A stretch of 64,000 nt of DNA from an uncultured Verrucomicrobiales bacterium (GCA_937951675.1 CALFBI010000024.1:1-64000); one strand, 5' to 3'. Shown: positions 43,114 through 51,894, counted from the first letter of the stretch. Notes: a model not told the origin generated them from the letters alone. Numbers and translations: made by a program.

Positions 43114-44556
43114 ATGTTACTTGCACTTGTTTTCATTCCTATTGCTGCGGCAATAGCCATCTGGGCTGGTTCTCCGGCTCGTTTGACTGCGATCGTGGCT
43201 GGGATTATCAATCTCGTCCTAGGTCTCATTGCGGCCTCTTCGTGGCTGACAAACCCCGAGATTGGGTCGGTGACTTATTCGGTTCTTAGCAAACCAGACA
43301 TCGCGCTTTCCTTTAGCCTCTATGATGGCATGAGCGTCGTTATGCTCCTCCTCTCCGTCATTGTTCTTGCGGCCGCTGTGTTCTCTGGACAATGCCCTGC
43401 AGGACGTGAAAAGCTTTGGTATTCCAACACCCTTCTTATTGCCGCAGGTGCGATTGGAGCCTTTCTTTCCGATGATCTCTTTTTCTTCTACGCTTTCCAC
43501 GAGCTGGCTTTAATTCCGACTTTCATCCTTATCGGAACCCTTGGTCGTCGTAACCGAAAAGCGGCGGCATGGAAGATTACAATCTACCTTGCCTTTGGCT
43601 CCATGGTGCTTCTCGCTGGTCTTCTCTGGCTCGTATCTGCCACAGAAGTCAGTTCATTAAGCTTCGACACCCTCCTCGCCGCCAGCATTCCAGGAGAAGC
43701 CCAAAAGGGAATTGCGGCCCTTCTCCTCATTGGGTTCGGGACGCTCATCTCCCTCTTCCCTTTTCACTCTTGGGCAGCCCCTGCTTATGCGAGTGCCCCA
43801 GCCCCAGTCGCGATGCTCCACGCAGGAGTATTGAAAAAGTTTGGCCTCTACGGTCTCATTCGCCTCTTCCCGCTGGTCAGTGAAGGCATGCAACACTGGT
43901 TGATCGTCCTCATTGTTCTCCTTCTTGGAAACATTATCTGGGTCGGCTTCGTGACTCTGAACCAAAAACGTCTCGATACGATGCTTGGAAACTCAAGTGT
44001 GATGCACATGGGGTATGTCTTTTTGGCAATCGCCGCTCTGATTGCCGCAGGGGGTGAAGGAAACTCACTCGCGATTCCGGCTGCAGTGACCCTCATGTTT
44101 GCACATGGGGTCTCAATTGCGCTGCTCTTTGCCCTCGCTGATAAAGTTGAAAAACAAACCGGCACTCTCGAGCTCCAAGAACTTGGTGGACTTGCCTCTA
44201 AAGCTCCGACTTTGGCCTTCTTCTTTGGACTCGCAGGAATGGCTTCTATTGGCCTTCCTGGATTAGCTAACTTCTCAGGCGAAATTCTCGTCTTCCTTTC
44301 AGGGTTTGCCAACTACGATCCGGCAAAAGGATTCGGCCCGGTGCAAATCGCAACGATCATCGCTCTCTGGGGAGTGGTCATTTCAGCAGTCTACATGCTT
44401 CGTGCTTTCCGTCAGACCTTCCAAGGCCCCGAAGCTTCTTCTGTGAAATCGGCCAAAAACCTCTCTCTTCTTGAGCTCGCACCCATCGGTCTCTTGACTC
44501 TCGCTCTCTTGGCAGTTGGGCTTTATCCCAACCTCATCCTTCAGCTTCTTAAGTAA
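43114..44556 (+). CDS. nuoM: NADH-quinone oxidoreductase subunit M
   Basis: 480 residues, about 14 membrane helices. Antiporter-like proton-pumping subunit. The helix-5 glutamate (AFHELALIPTFILIG), the helix-8 lysine (HAGVLKKFGLYGLIR) and the helix-12 glutamate (ANFSGEILVFLSGF) are present. The helix-7 segment reads GTLISLFPFHSWAAPAYASA: the lysine equivalent to E. coli K234 aligns with leucine and the WLPDAH phrase is altered. I recall related forms (HSWAPxGY) in Chlorobi and Bacteroidetes, so it may be a natural sub-family. It directly follows nuoL. Confidence 0.95.
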   Translation: MLLALVFIPIAAAIAIWAGSPARLTAIVAGIINLVLGLIAASSWLTNPEIGSVTYSVLSKPDIALSFSLYDGMSVVMLLLSVIVLAAAVFSGQCPAGREKLWYSNTLLIAAGAIGAFLSDDLFFFYAFHELALIPTFILIGTLGRRNRKAAAWKITIYLAFGSMVLLAGLLWLVSATEVSSLSFDTLLAASIPGEAQKGIAALLLIGFGTLISLFPFHSWAAPAYASAPAPVAMLHAGVLKKFGLYGLIRLFPLVSEGMQHWLIVLIVLLLGNIIWVGFVTLNQKRLDTMLGNSSVMHMGYVFLAIAALIAAGGEGNSLAIPAAVTLMFAHGVSIALLFALADKVEKQTGTLELQELGGLASKAPTLAFFFGLAGMASIGLPGLANFSGEILVFLSGFANYDPAKGFGPVQIATIIALWGVVISAVYMLRAFRQTFQGPEASSVKSAKNLSLLELAPIGLLTLALLAVGLYPNLILQLLK

Positions 44557-44574
44557 CTCGACTTTACCATCACC

Positions 44575-46053
44575 ATGCCTGCGTTCTACCTAGAAATCGC
44601 TCTTGTTGTTCTCGGCCTCGTCCTATTAATGGTCGAAGCCTTTGGCCCCTCGAAGTCGAAAACCTATCTCGGTTGGCTTTCTTTAACTGGAGTGCTCGCG
44701 ATTTTTGCGGCGCTCTTTACTGTCTGCCCTTCTGCCTCTTGCTCTTGTGATCAGCTCACTCGTTTTTATGAGTTTGATTCCCAAGCCAAGTTCTACAAAG
44801 GCTTTGCTCTTATCACCACCGCCCTCGTGATCCTTCTCAGCCTTGAATACCGCGGCACGATCAAGAAGTTCACTACAGGCACCGAAGAAGGCTCCGGAGA
44901 GTTCTACATTCTACCCCTCTTTGCTTGCGCAGGGATGATGCTAATGGCCTCAGCCAAAGACCTCATTTCGATTTTTGTCGCGATCGAACTCGTAACAATC
45001 ACTTTTTATATCCTCGTTGCTTACATGCGACGTAATGTTGGATCACTCGAAGCGGGAGTTAAATACCTCATTCTTGGGGCTCTTTCTACCGGTATTCTTG
45101 TTTATGGAATTGCCTGGATTTATGGAATAACCGGCACGACTGAACTTGCTCTCATTGCTGAACGCATTCCTTCTTTGGAAGGTTCTCGCGCCCCACTTCT
45201 CTTTGGTCTCGCCTTGATGGTCTTAGCGATCGGTTTCAAAATCGGAGCCGTGCCGATGCAACTCTGGATTCCGGATGTTTACCAAGGGGCTCCTACTCCG
45301 ATCACAGCTTTCCTTTCCGTAGGATCGAAAGCCGCCGGTTTTGCGGTCGCACTTCGCCTCTTTGAGCCATTCTTCGGAGCTTCTCTGACTTCTGGCCCAC
45401 TTCTCTCGCTTCTCCTCGTCCTCGCTGCTCTCACGATCTTGGTAGGAAATCTAGCAGCTCTTGCTCAGAAAAACTTCAAACGTCTCCTCGGCTATTCCTC
45501 GATCGCAAATGCTGGCTTCCTTCTTCTCGCCATGGCGGCATGGCAGCCTCAGGGTAGCGAAAGTGCCCTGAGCACCTACGAAGTGGTTTCATTCTACTTG
45601 ATCACCTACTTGATCATGACCATGGCCGCGTTCTTCTTCCTTGTGACCGTCTACAACACGACTGGGAAAGAAACGATTGCGAGCTTTAATGGCCTCGCTA
45701 AGCGCAACCCTCTCTTGGCACTCATTGGGACGATCATTTTGAGTTCACTCGCGGGCCTACCTCTCACTGCTGGGTTCTACGGTAAATTTTACGTCTTCAA
45801 GTCAGCAATCTCTGCAGCCTCGAGCGGTCACCCCGCACTCTGGTGGGCGATTGCTTTCGGCTTGGTTGGTGCTGCGGCAGGGTTTTATTACTACTTCCAA
45901 ACCATCCGTGCGATGTATTGGAATGACCCTAAAGACCCTTCGAAAATTCCCGTCAGTAAAATCAGCCTTGCTCTACTCGTCATAGCTGCACTCGCGCTTG
46001 TCGTCTTTGGGTTCTACCCTCAGCCGCTTTTAGACCTAGCTGCTGCGAAGTAA
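44575..46053 (+). CDS. nuoN: NADH-quinone oxidoreductase subunit N
   Basis: 492 residues, about 14 helices; third antiporter-like subunit, nearest the quinone site. The helix-5 glutamate is in ISIFVAIELVTITFYILVAY; the helix-7 lysine in IGFKIGAVPMQLWIPDVYQGAP, where the usual PFHLW histidine is glutamine; the helix-8 lysine in LSVGSKAAGFAVALR. It ends the run 19 bp after nuoM, followed by a strong terminator. Confidence 0.96.
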   Translation: MPAFYLEIALVVLGLVLLMVEAFGPSKSKTYLGWLSLTGVLAIFAALFTVCPSASCSCDQLTRFYEFDSQAKFYKGFALITTALVILLSLEYRGTIKKFTTGTEEGSGEFYILPLFACAGMMLMASAKDLISIFVAIELVTITFYILVAYMRRNVGSLEAGVKYLILGALSTGILVYGIAWIYGITGTTELALIAERIPSLEGSRAPLLFGLALMVLAIGFKIGAVPMQLWIPDVYQGAPTPITAFLSVGSKAAGFAVALRLFEPFFGASLTSGPLLSLLLVLAALTILVGNLAALAQKNFKRLLGYSSIANAGFLLLAMAAWQPQGSESALSTYEVVSFYLITYLIMTMAAFFFLVTVYNTTGKETIASFNGLAKRNPLLALIGTIILSSLAGLPLTAGFYGKFYVFKSAISAASSGHPALWWAIAFGLVGAAAGFYYYFQTIRAMYWNDPKDPSKIPVSKISLALLVIAALALVVFGFYPQPLLDLAAAK

Positions 46054-46084
46054 GTTTCCTTCTTAGACATTGCTTTACCTCTTC

Positions 46085-46115
46085 AAAACACGAGCTTCGA
46101 TGCTCGTGTTTTTTT
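46085..46115 (+). terminator. Intrinsic terminator of the nuo operon
   Basis: CACGAGC pairs with GCTCGTG around TTCGAT, extended by A-T pairs on both sides, and is followed by seven T. It lies 32 bp after the nuoN stop. Confidence 0.92.
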
Positions 46116-46208
46116 AGCGCTTTTCATTATAACAATGATTTAAAATCACTTCTCTCAAGATGATTTGATTTTAAAAACAAGAAAAACTCTAATACTATTT
46201 ATTAAATA

Positions 46209-46685
46209 ATGAATACAACGCAAATGACTCAATCAACTGTCGCAGTCGAAAAAATTGCTCAACAACTCAACCAAGTTGTTGCCGATTCATACGGCCTTTT
46301 AGGGCAACTTCACCTCGCACACTGGAATGTAGAAGGAACTGATTTTCTGACTCTCCATCAAATGTTCCAAACTCAATACGAAGAACTTTTTGTGGCCATT
46401 GATGATATAGCGGAACGAGTTCGCGCCATTGGCCACTATGCAGAAGGAGGGATCAAACGTTTGGCAGAAATGAGTCAGGTCACCGAAGGGCCTACGGCCT
46501 CTCAAGCCTCCGCAAGAGACTTTGTTTCTTCAGTTTTACTTGCTCACGAAACAGTCGCCGCTACAGCGCTTCAAGCTCGTCAAACAGCTGCTGCCGCAGG
46601 CGATGCTGAAACCGAAGACCTTTTAATCGGTCGAATCAGTATTCATCAAAAAGCGATTTGGTTCCTCAACAGCTACCTAAGCTAA
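46209..46685 (+). CDS. dps: Dps-family ferritin-like DNA-protection protein
   Basis: 158 residues forming a four-helix bundle. Dodecameric Dps oxidises ferrous iron with hydrogen peroxide and stores it, sparing DNA. The inter-subunit ferroxidase residues are visible: LHLAHWNVEG (His), LTLHQMF (His), and YEELFVAIDDIAERVRAIG (Asp and Glu). The N-terminus is short and polar with no lysine-rich tail, so strong direct DNA binding is uncertain. Transcribed alone between two terminators; the upstream 90 bases are AT-rich but no clear PerR or OxyR site was recognised. Confidence 0.93.
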   Translation: MNTTQMTQSTVAVEKIAQQLNQVVADSYGLLGQLHLAHWNVEGTDFLTLHQMFQTQYEELFVAIDDIAERVRAIGHYAEGGIKRLAEMSQVTEGPTASQASARDFVSSVLLAHETVAATALQARQTAAAAGDAETEDLLIGRISIHQKAIWFLNSYLS

Positions 46686-46720
46686 GCTTTTCTCAGTTCT
46701 TACCCTTTCCTTGATTTCAC

Positions 46721-46753
46721 AAAAGCTCTTTGCTCGGCAAAGGGCTTTTTTTT
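46721..46753 (+). terminator. Intrinsic terminator after dps
   Basis: AAAAGCTCTTTGC pairs with GCAAAGGGCTTTT (one T-G wobble) around a TCG loop and ends in a run of eight T. It lies 35 bp after the dps stop. Confidence 0.9.
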
Positions 46754-46861
46754 GGTTCACCGCAACTTATCTCAATAGAAAAAACAAGCATTCTCAGTTA
46801 GCTTTTGGGCCTTTTTTTGAAGTCTTTTTTATTCCAGCTACAAATTGTTTTACTTATTCTC

Positions 46862-46890
46862 TTATTGATAATGAGACTTAATATCAATAA
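46862..46890. promoter_or_regulatory. Inverted repeat upstream of the orphan gene at 46931
   Basis: TTATTGATA and TATCAATAA are perfectly complementary 9-base arms separated by 11 bases, 40 bp before the GTG start of the next gene. The left side also reads GATAATGAGA, faintly like a Fur box. Operator function is a guess. Confidence 0.35.
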
Positions 46891-46930
46891 TGACTTGCTT
46901 TTGTCTATGTCGTGATCCAAATTCAAGGCA

Positions 46931-47413
46931 GTGAACGCTCTCGCAACTCTACCTCAACCTAGCCAACCTGACTTCAATCATGAGAGTGATTTTAGATCAC
47001 AGCCGGTTCTCGATTGGATCGATCGAGAGATCATCACTACCCACTTTAAAAAGCGACTCTATGCACAAGATGCCCTTCTTGATCTGCGCTTTGTTTTTTC
47101 AAAAAATGATTTCAATGAGGTCATTAGCCTATTTCACCACATGCTCCCCAGGTTAGAGCAAAAGCATTATTTGCTAAGTTATCGCATTCGACATTGGCTC
47201 TCTTTAAACTTCAAAATTCGTGTTTTTGATTCTCTCCATCGTGGCCCAGATCATGTTTTCAGCTTACAGCCTAGCACACACTCCCTTAAGTTTATGCGGA
47301 ACGAATACTTTCAAAATGTAACCCCTCTCATTCCATGGAATGAGATTCAAATCGAAGTGATCCCTTCTCAACAGTTGGGCTCTCATCGTAAACGAAAAAA
47401 TTTGCTAATATAG
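46931..47413 (+). CDS. Unknown protein, orphan
   Basis: 160 residues from a GTG start. No family is recognised. The first 20 residues are polar; the middle (QDALLDLRFVFSKNDFNEVISLFHHMLPRL) is predicted helical; the C-terminus is basic (SHRKRKNLLI). There is no signal peptide or membrane segment, so it should be cytoplasmic. It is a single-gene unit with an inverted repeat ahead and its own terminator behind, which supports a real gene. Sequence similarity to anything else in the window was not seen. Confidence 0.6.
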   Translation: MNALATLPQPSQPDFNHESDFRSQPVLDWIDREIITTHFKKRLYAQDALLDLRFVFSKNDFNEVISLFHHMLPRLEQKHYLLSYRIRHWLSLNFKIRVFDSLHRGPDHVFSLQPSTHSLKFMRNEYFQNVTPLIPWNEIQIEVIPSQQLGSHRKRKNLLI

Positions 47414-47438
47414 GGTGGTGCCTCGATTAGTGTGCGCT

Positions 47439-47475
47439 AAAAGTGCTGCCGTATTTATTTACTGCGGCACTTTTT
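47439..47475 (+). terminator. Terminator after the orphan gene
   Basis: AAAAGTGC pairs with GCACTTTT, with extra G-C pairs past a mismatch, around an A/T-rich loop; five T end the structure. It starts 25 bp after the stop at 47413. Confidence 0.75.
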
Positions 47476-47566
47476 GTATTAAACGCTTCTCGGAGGATTC
47501 CTGTGGTTCACAAAACTGAACCGGCTGTCATCTCATGACTTACGATTAATCCTCTTTGTGATTAGA

Positions 47567-48187
47567 TCAATACCCTCTCCAAAAGAGAAAAGCGCAAGTC
47601 AAAGTCGCAATCCCATAGATAAGCCCGCCGAAACAAGCTGCGGTGTATCGCTTTGGTTCAGCGACAACCCAGTTCACGGCGTCACGGAAAAGGTAAGGCA
47701 TTCCAACCCAGAAAAGCCCTTTTGTGATCATCAGGTAAGCAAAAATAGGAATCAATAAGCGACTACTCGGGTCCTTAAGCATTGCGGAACCTAAAAGCGG
47801 AGCCGCGGCAACTAAGCAAAGAAGCCCAAGTCCTCGCACGAAGAGAAACTCCTTCACATAGAATACCATTGCAAAATAAGTCACTGGAATAATGAGCCTG
47901 AGCCACTTTTTCATCGGCTCGAACTCCCCGATATCGGTCGAGAGACTTCCTAACCAAGCGAAAGGTCCTTCCATCCCTTTAGGTGCCATGAGCAACCAAA
48001 ACCAGAACATCCCAATCCCGAGCACAATCGTGCCAGCTTGATAATTCCGAGGGAGTTTCACCAAGGTCTCCTTCACCTTGTCAGCTTTGGCCAACATGAT
48101 GACATGAAGCACAATGAGCCAAATGCCCACAATAAGCCCCGTCGTGAAGAGAGGAATTTGAAGATAGGGATGAATCGCCTCAGGCAT
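47567..48187 (-). CDS. Polytopic membrane protein of unknown function
   Basis: 206 residues with about six hydrophobic helices (e.g. PLFTTGLIVGIWLIVLHVIM, GIGMFWFWLLMAP, FGGLIYGIATLTCAFLFW). No transporter or enzyme signature is seen; charged loops are short. It follows miaB by 12 bp on the same strand and is probably co-transcribed with it. The C-terminal end is about 150 bp from the terminator of the convergent orphan gene. Confidence 0.65.
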   Translation of the reverse strand: MPEAIHPYLQIPLFTTGLIVGIWLIVLHVIMLAKADKVKETLVKLPRNYQAGTIVLGIGMFWFWLLMAPKGMEGPFAWLGSLSTDIGEFEPMKKWLRLIIPVTYFAMVFYVKEFLFVRGLGLLCLVAAAPLLGSAMLKDPSSRLLIPIFAYLMITKGLFWVGMPYLFRDAVNWVVAEPKRYTAACFGGLIYGIATLTCAFLFWRGY

Positions 48188-48199
48188 GTTCCGATAGAG

Positions 48200-49579
48200 T
48201 TATGAAAGGACAGGTGTTCCGTAAAGCGTAAAGCCGGTGCTGTCTTCAATCTGAACATCAAAAAGTTGGCCCGTCATCCGATCAACATCTCCTTCAAAAA
48301 TGACAATCTTGTTCTGACTGGTGCGCCCCGTGAGAGTTTCTTTATTGGTCTTACTGAGTCCTTCGCAAAGAACTTGCTGACGAGTGCCGATCAATTCCGC
48401 GTGTTTGCGACGTGTAATTTCGTCCTGCACGGCCAAGAGCTCCTGATTTCGGGCCTCTTTGACGCGTTCTGAAAGTTGGCCATCCATTTCGGCCGCGGGA
48501 GTGTTTCTACGTTTTGAATACCTAAAAATGAAAGAGTTATCAAACTGAAGGTGTTTCACAGTATCTACTGTTGCTTGAAAATCAGCATCGGTCTCACCAG
48601 GGAACCCCACGATGACATCCGTCGTGATCGCAAGGTCTGAGCGAGCTGCCTTCATTTTTTCACAAATCGCAACAAACTTCTCATGCTTATAAGGTCGACG
48701 CATCTTTTTCAAAATAGCGTCACTTCCACTCTGCATTGGAAAGTGAATATGGCTACAAAGCTTCGGAAGATAAGTAAACGCTTCCACCAAATCATCGCGA
48801 TAACCAATCGGGTGCGGAGAAGTAAACCGGATCCGCTCCAAGCCTTCGACCTCATGAACGGCTTCGAGAAGCTGAACGAAAGGAGACTTCCCATCTACCT
48901 TTGGAAATTCAGTGCGACCATACAGATTCACAATCTGCCCTAATAGAGTGACCTCCTTCAACCCACGATCGACGAGGGACTTACACTCATCAACAATGTG
49001 CTGGATCGGGCGTCCGCGCTCTTTACCTCGTGTATCGGGAACGATACAAAAGCTGCACCTCATGTTGCACCCTTGCATGATGCTGACAAAGGCCGTCGCC
49101 TTTTTGATCTCAGTATGCATGTGATCACGGATCGTATTCTGACTGTCCGTCTCCTCTTCAACGTCACAGACTGACGTTCCTTCGAGGCTCAGTGCGACAT
49201 CATCCATTCGGCGCTCCGTGCGAAGCTTTAAAATGTCATCCACGTATTCAAAAACCTTGTGGTATTTCTGAGTGCCTACCACGAGATCGAGATGCGGAAC
49301 ACGCTCGAAAAGCTCACTCCCACGGCTCTGGGCCATACATCCCATAAATCCGTAAACAACATGAGGCTTTCGAGCCCGAAGGCGCCCCATCATTCCCATT
49401 TTGCCAATGGCTTTCTGCTCCGCTTGGTCTCGAACCGAGCAAGTGTTCACGAGAATTGCGTCAGCCTCTTTCTCTTCAGCTGTAACGGTATATCCTCCTT
49501 CGGTGAACATGCGGGCCACCTGATCCGAGTCCCGCTCGTTCATCTGGCAGCCGTAGGTTTTGATATAGACTTTGGGCAT
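48200..49579 (-). CDS. miaB: tRNA-2-methylthio-N6-dimethylallyladenosine synthase
   Basis: 459 residues, normal length. Radical-SAM methylthiotransferase that converts i6A37 to ms2i6A37 in tRNAs reading UNN codons. Three auxiliary-cluster cysteines lie in KTYGCQMNERDSD, LVNTCSVRDQAEQ and GFMGCMAQSRGS; the radical-SAM motif is QGCNMRCSFCIVPDTRGKER; a C-terminal TRAM domain (RQQVLCEGLSK to FDVQIED) binds tRNA. The order and the YGCQMN phrase distinguish it from MtaB and RimO. Confidence 0.95.
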   Translation of the reverse strand: MPKVYIKTYGCQMNERDSDQVARMFTEGGYTVTAEEKEADAILVNTCSVRDQAEQKAIGKMGMMGRLRARKPHVVYGFMGCMAQSRGSELFERVPHLDLVVGTQKYHKVFEYVDDILKLRTERRMDDVALSLEGTSVCDVEEETDSQNTIRDHMHTEIKKATAFVSIMQGCNMRCSFCIVPDTRGKERGRPIQHIVDECKSLVDRGLKEVTLLGQIVNLYGRTEFPKVDGKSPFVQLLEAVHEVEGLERIRFTSPHPIGYRDDLVEAFTYLPKLCSHIHFPMQSGSDAILKKMRRPYKHEKFVAICEKMKAARSDLAITTDVIVGFPGETDADFQATVDTVKHLQFDNSFIFRYSKRRNTPAAEMDGQLSERVKEARNQELLAVQDEITRRKHAELIGTRQQVLCEGLSKTNKETLTGRTSQNKIVIFEGDVDRMTGQLFDVQIEDSTGFTLYGTPVLS

Positions 49580-49625
49580 GATTAAAAAAATGAAATTTCC
49601 GGCTCATTAAAAAAGATCCGGTCGG

Positions 49626-49643
49626 GAGGCTTAGCCTCTTTTT
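49626..49643 (+). terminator. Terminator-like hairpin upstream of the gene at 49769
   Basis: GAGGC-TTA-GCCTC is a 5-bp stem with a 3-base loop followed by five T, read on the plus strand. No plus-strand gene lies before it, so it could be a leader attenuator or chance. The next bases hold a near-direct repeat of TTTCAATG. Confidence 0.3.
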
Positions 49644-49768
49644 CAATGAGTTTCAATGCGCATTATGCAGAAGAATGAGGAAAGAGAAAACCAAGCCCTC
49701 TGACCTGTATCTGACTCGCCAAAGGAATGCGGGTTGAATGATCTACAATATTCATTATTCTAGCTGAA

Positions 49769-50326
49769 ATGAGTGACCATCAAGACCTCCCTTCTGAAGC
49801 TGAACAGCCTACCGATTCTAAAGATAGCCTTAACAAAGCCGCTCCATTGAGAAGTCTTTTAAATCTATTTGCTGCGATCGGGATCATTTTAATCCTCGTT
49901 TACTGGGGCCGCCCCGCTCTCGAAAAATTTGTGTCTGATTCAAAAGAGATTAACGCAAAGAAAAAACAAACTGAAGCAAGCGCGATGAATGGAGGAAAAG
50001 AAGCCTCCTCCCCCGTGTCTCGAGATCCAGAACTTCAGGCGTTTGGCAAAGAAGTTCTCAGACAGATCCAAGCACAAAACCCTGCTCACATCACCGAAAA
50101 GACCACTTATACTGTCAAACACGTGCGACGTTCTAAAAAAACGGCTACGGTGCTCATCGCGCTCGAAATCCAAAATGCGGAAGGGAAATCTACTCCGCAT
50201 GATCTGATCTTAGTGCCTGATGAATTCGAACGTTTATCCTGCGATGGTTCAGCCGATAATCTGTTACAATTCGACCCCCCGATTAGAATTTACCTTAGCG
50301 AGGAAGTGCCGGCCTCTGAGTTATAA
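49769..50326 (+). CDS. Single-pass membrane protein of unknown function
   Basis: 185 residues. An acidic, polar N-terminus of about 28 residues is followed by one hydrophobic helix (LLNLFAAIGIILILVYWG) and then a soluble domain of about 130 residues. A coiled, Lys/Glu-rich linker leads into a beta-rich part (ITEKTTYTVKHVRRSKKTATVLIALEIQNA; residues about 110-140). The C-terminus is probably in the periplasm, judged from the basic KKKQ after the helix only weakly. No family is recognised. It begins a plus-strand run and is 5 bp before the recombinase gene. Confidence 0.6.
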   Translation: MSDHQDLPSEAEQPTDSKDSLNKAAPLRSLLNLFAAIGIILILVYWGRPALEKFVSDSKEINAKKKQTEASAMNGGKEASSPVSRDPELQAFGKEVLRQIQAQNPAHITEKTTYTVKHVRRSKKTATVLIALEIQNAEGKSTPHDLILVPDEFERLSCDGSADNLLQFDPPIRIYLSEEVPASEL

Positions 50327-50331
50327 CTACC

Positions 50332-51219
50332 ATGGACGCCGCTATTGATCAGTTTATTCTCTTCATCGCAACCGAGCGAGGACTCTCTCCTGCCTACCAG
50401 CTTTCGATCCGACAAAGCCTCGAGCAACTCGAATCTTGGGCGAAAAACCGTCAACATCGCACTTGGGAATCTCTTTCAACGAAAGACCTTCACGCCTTTC
50501 TCAGTGAACAAAAAGACCACGGCCTAGCCGCGTCTTCCCTGCGGATCACGACCGTTCACCTCAAAATCTTTTTCCGTCACCTTTGCCATAAGCAGCTCTT
50601 GCCTATTGACCCCGCTGATTCTTTATTTACGAGTAAAGGAGATAGCAGTCTCCCCGAAACCATCAATGAATCCGAAATCATTCGTCTTCTTGAAAGTATC
50701 GACACTGAAAAGCGCCTCGGGAAACGTGACCTTGCTATCCTTGAGCTCTTTTACGCCTCTGGGCTCCGGCTGAGTGAAATCTGTAACACTCGCCTGGAGC
50801 AACTAGACCTCGAAGAATCCTTCATCCGGGTCACTGGGAAAGGGAATAAAACGAGACTCGTGCCCGTCGGTGGAAAAGCGAAAGAAGCCCTTGCGCATTA
50901 CCTGAACCACGAACGCCCGACCCTCTCTCGAGGGACGCAAAATTCTGAAATTTTCCTTTCCGTGCGCGGGAAAAAGCTCAGCCCGGAACGAGTCCGCGAA
51001 ATTGTCAAAACCCGGGCTAAACTCGCAGGTATTGAAAAAAACATCTACCCTCACCTTCTTCGACATTCTTTTGCCACCCATCTCCTCCATGGCGGAGCAG
51101 ATCTCCGGGTCATTCAAGAGTTACTAGGTCACGCTGATATTTCGACGACTCAGATTTATACTCACGTCGACCAAAAACGACTTAAAAAAGTGCATCAACA
51201 ATTTCACCCTCGCGGGTAG
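50332..51219 (+). CDS. xerD: XerC/XerD-type tyrosine recombinase
   Basis: 295 residues. Site-specific recombinase that resolves chromosome dimers at dif. An N-terminal SAM-like DNA-binding domain (residues about 5-90) precedes the catalytic domain with the full set: Arg in ASGLRLSEICN, Lys in VTGKGNKTRLVPV, His-x-x-Arg in HLLRHSFATHLLHGG, His in LLGHADISTTQIYTHV and the Tyr nucleophile in the same segment. Length and the absence of att-like sites nearby favour a housekeeping Xer over a phage integrase. XerC versus XerD is not certain. Confidence 0.85.
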   Translation: MDAAIDQFILFIATERGLSPAYQLSIRQSLEQLESWAKNRQHRTWESLSTKDLHAFLSEQKDHGLAASSLRITTVHLKIFFRHLCHKQLLPIDPADSLFTSKGDSSLPETINESEIIRLLESIDTEKRLGKRDLAILELFYASGLRLSEICNTRLEQLDLEESFIRVTGKGNKTRLVPVGGKAKEALAHYLNHERPTLSRGTQNSEIFLSVRGKKLSPERVREIVKTRAKLAGIEKNIYPHLLRHSFATHLLHGGADLRVIQELLGHADISTTQIYTHVDQKRLKKVHQQFHPRG

Positions 51220-51237
51220 CCCCTCTTTCTTTTTCTT

Positions 51238-51894
51238 ATGATTAAAATTCTTTTATTTGGCCTCTCCTTTCTTTGCTTCACATCTTTTTTACCAGCTGAA
51301 GCAAAATCAAAAGCCTCCACAAATCCTGCGATTATTGAACTCCGTGACCTTCAATTCAATCCCTCTCACTTCCCTCAGAAAAGACGGGACTTTCTTTTTC
51401 AAACGATCTCTTTGATGCAGAAACATCAAAAAAAGCCACTCCGCTATCTCTATGGTTCCCATGAACCTTCTCGCGGAGGGCTCGACTGCTCTGGAGCGAC
51501 ATTCCATCTCTTCAATCAAGTTCAAATCAAAGCCCCTCGAACCTCTTCTCAACAGTTTGATTGGCTTCAAAAAACAGGGATTTTGCACCCTTTCCCTTCC
51601 AAAGTAAAAACATTAGAGAGCCCTTATTTTAACAAACTGCTCCCTGGGGACCTTCTCTTTTGGGGTGGCACCTATCATCCTAAAGACGGACGGAAAAACC
51701 GTGTCACACATGTCGCGATTTACCTTGGTAAGCATCGAAAAACCGGGAAGCACCTCATGGCAAATGCTTCCAGTGGCCGCTCTTATGAAGGGCGAAAAAC
51801 GAAAGGGTATGGTGTCGTCAACTTTCGCCTTCCATCCTCTCGTTCAAAGTCTTTTTTCTTAGGCTACGGGCACCCCGCTGAGTTCAAGGAATAG
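51238..51894 (+). CDS. Secreted NlpC/P60-family cysteine peptidase
   Basis: 218 residues with a signal peptide (MIKILLFGLSFLCFTSFLPA). The catalytic cysteine is in GGLDCSGATFHLF, the histidine in RVTHVAIYLGKH, and the third polar residue probably in HLMANASSGRS. DLLFWGGTYH is the usual loop before the histidine. Family members cut gamma-D-glutamyl-diaminopimelate bonds in peptidoglycan stem peptides. No SH3 or LysM targeting domain is present. It is 18 bp after xerD. Confidence 0.88.
   Translation: MIKILLFGLSFLCFTSFLPAEAKSKASTNPAIIELRDLQFNPSHFPQKRRDFLFQTISLMQKHQKKPLRYLYGSHEPSRGGLDCSGATFHLFNQVQIKAPRTSSQQFDWLQKTGILHPFPSKVKTLESPYFNKLLPGDLLFWGGTYHPKDGRKNRVTHVAIYLGKHRKTGKHLMANASSGRSYEGRKTKGYGVVNFRLPSSRSKSFFLGYGHPAEFKE

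Noticed and set aside
47505-47522. GGTTCA/TGAACC inverted repeat containing a TTCACAA half-site
   Set aside because: Only one Rex-like half-site, located between convergent genes, so a Rex operator is unlikely.
50332-51219. Tyrosine recombinase as a marker of a mobile element
   Set aside because: Length and motifs fit housekeeping XerC/D; no attachment repeats, excisionase or phage genes are nearby.
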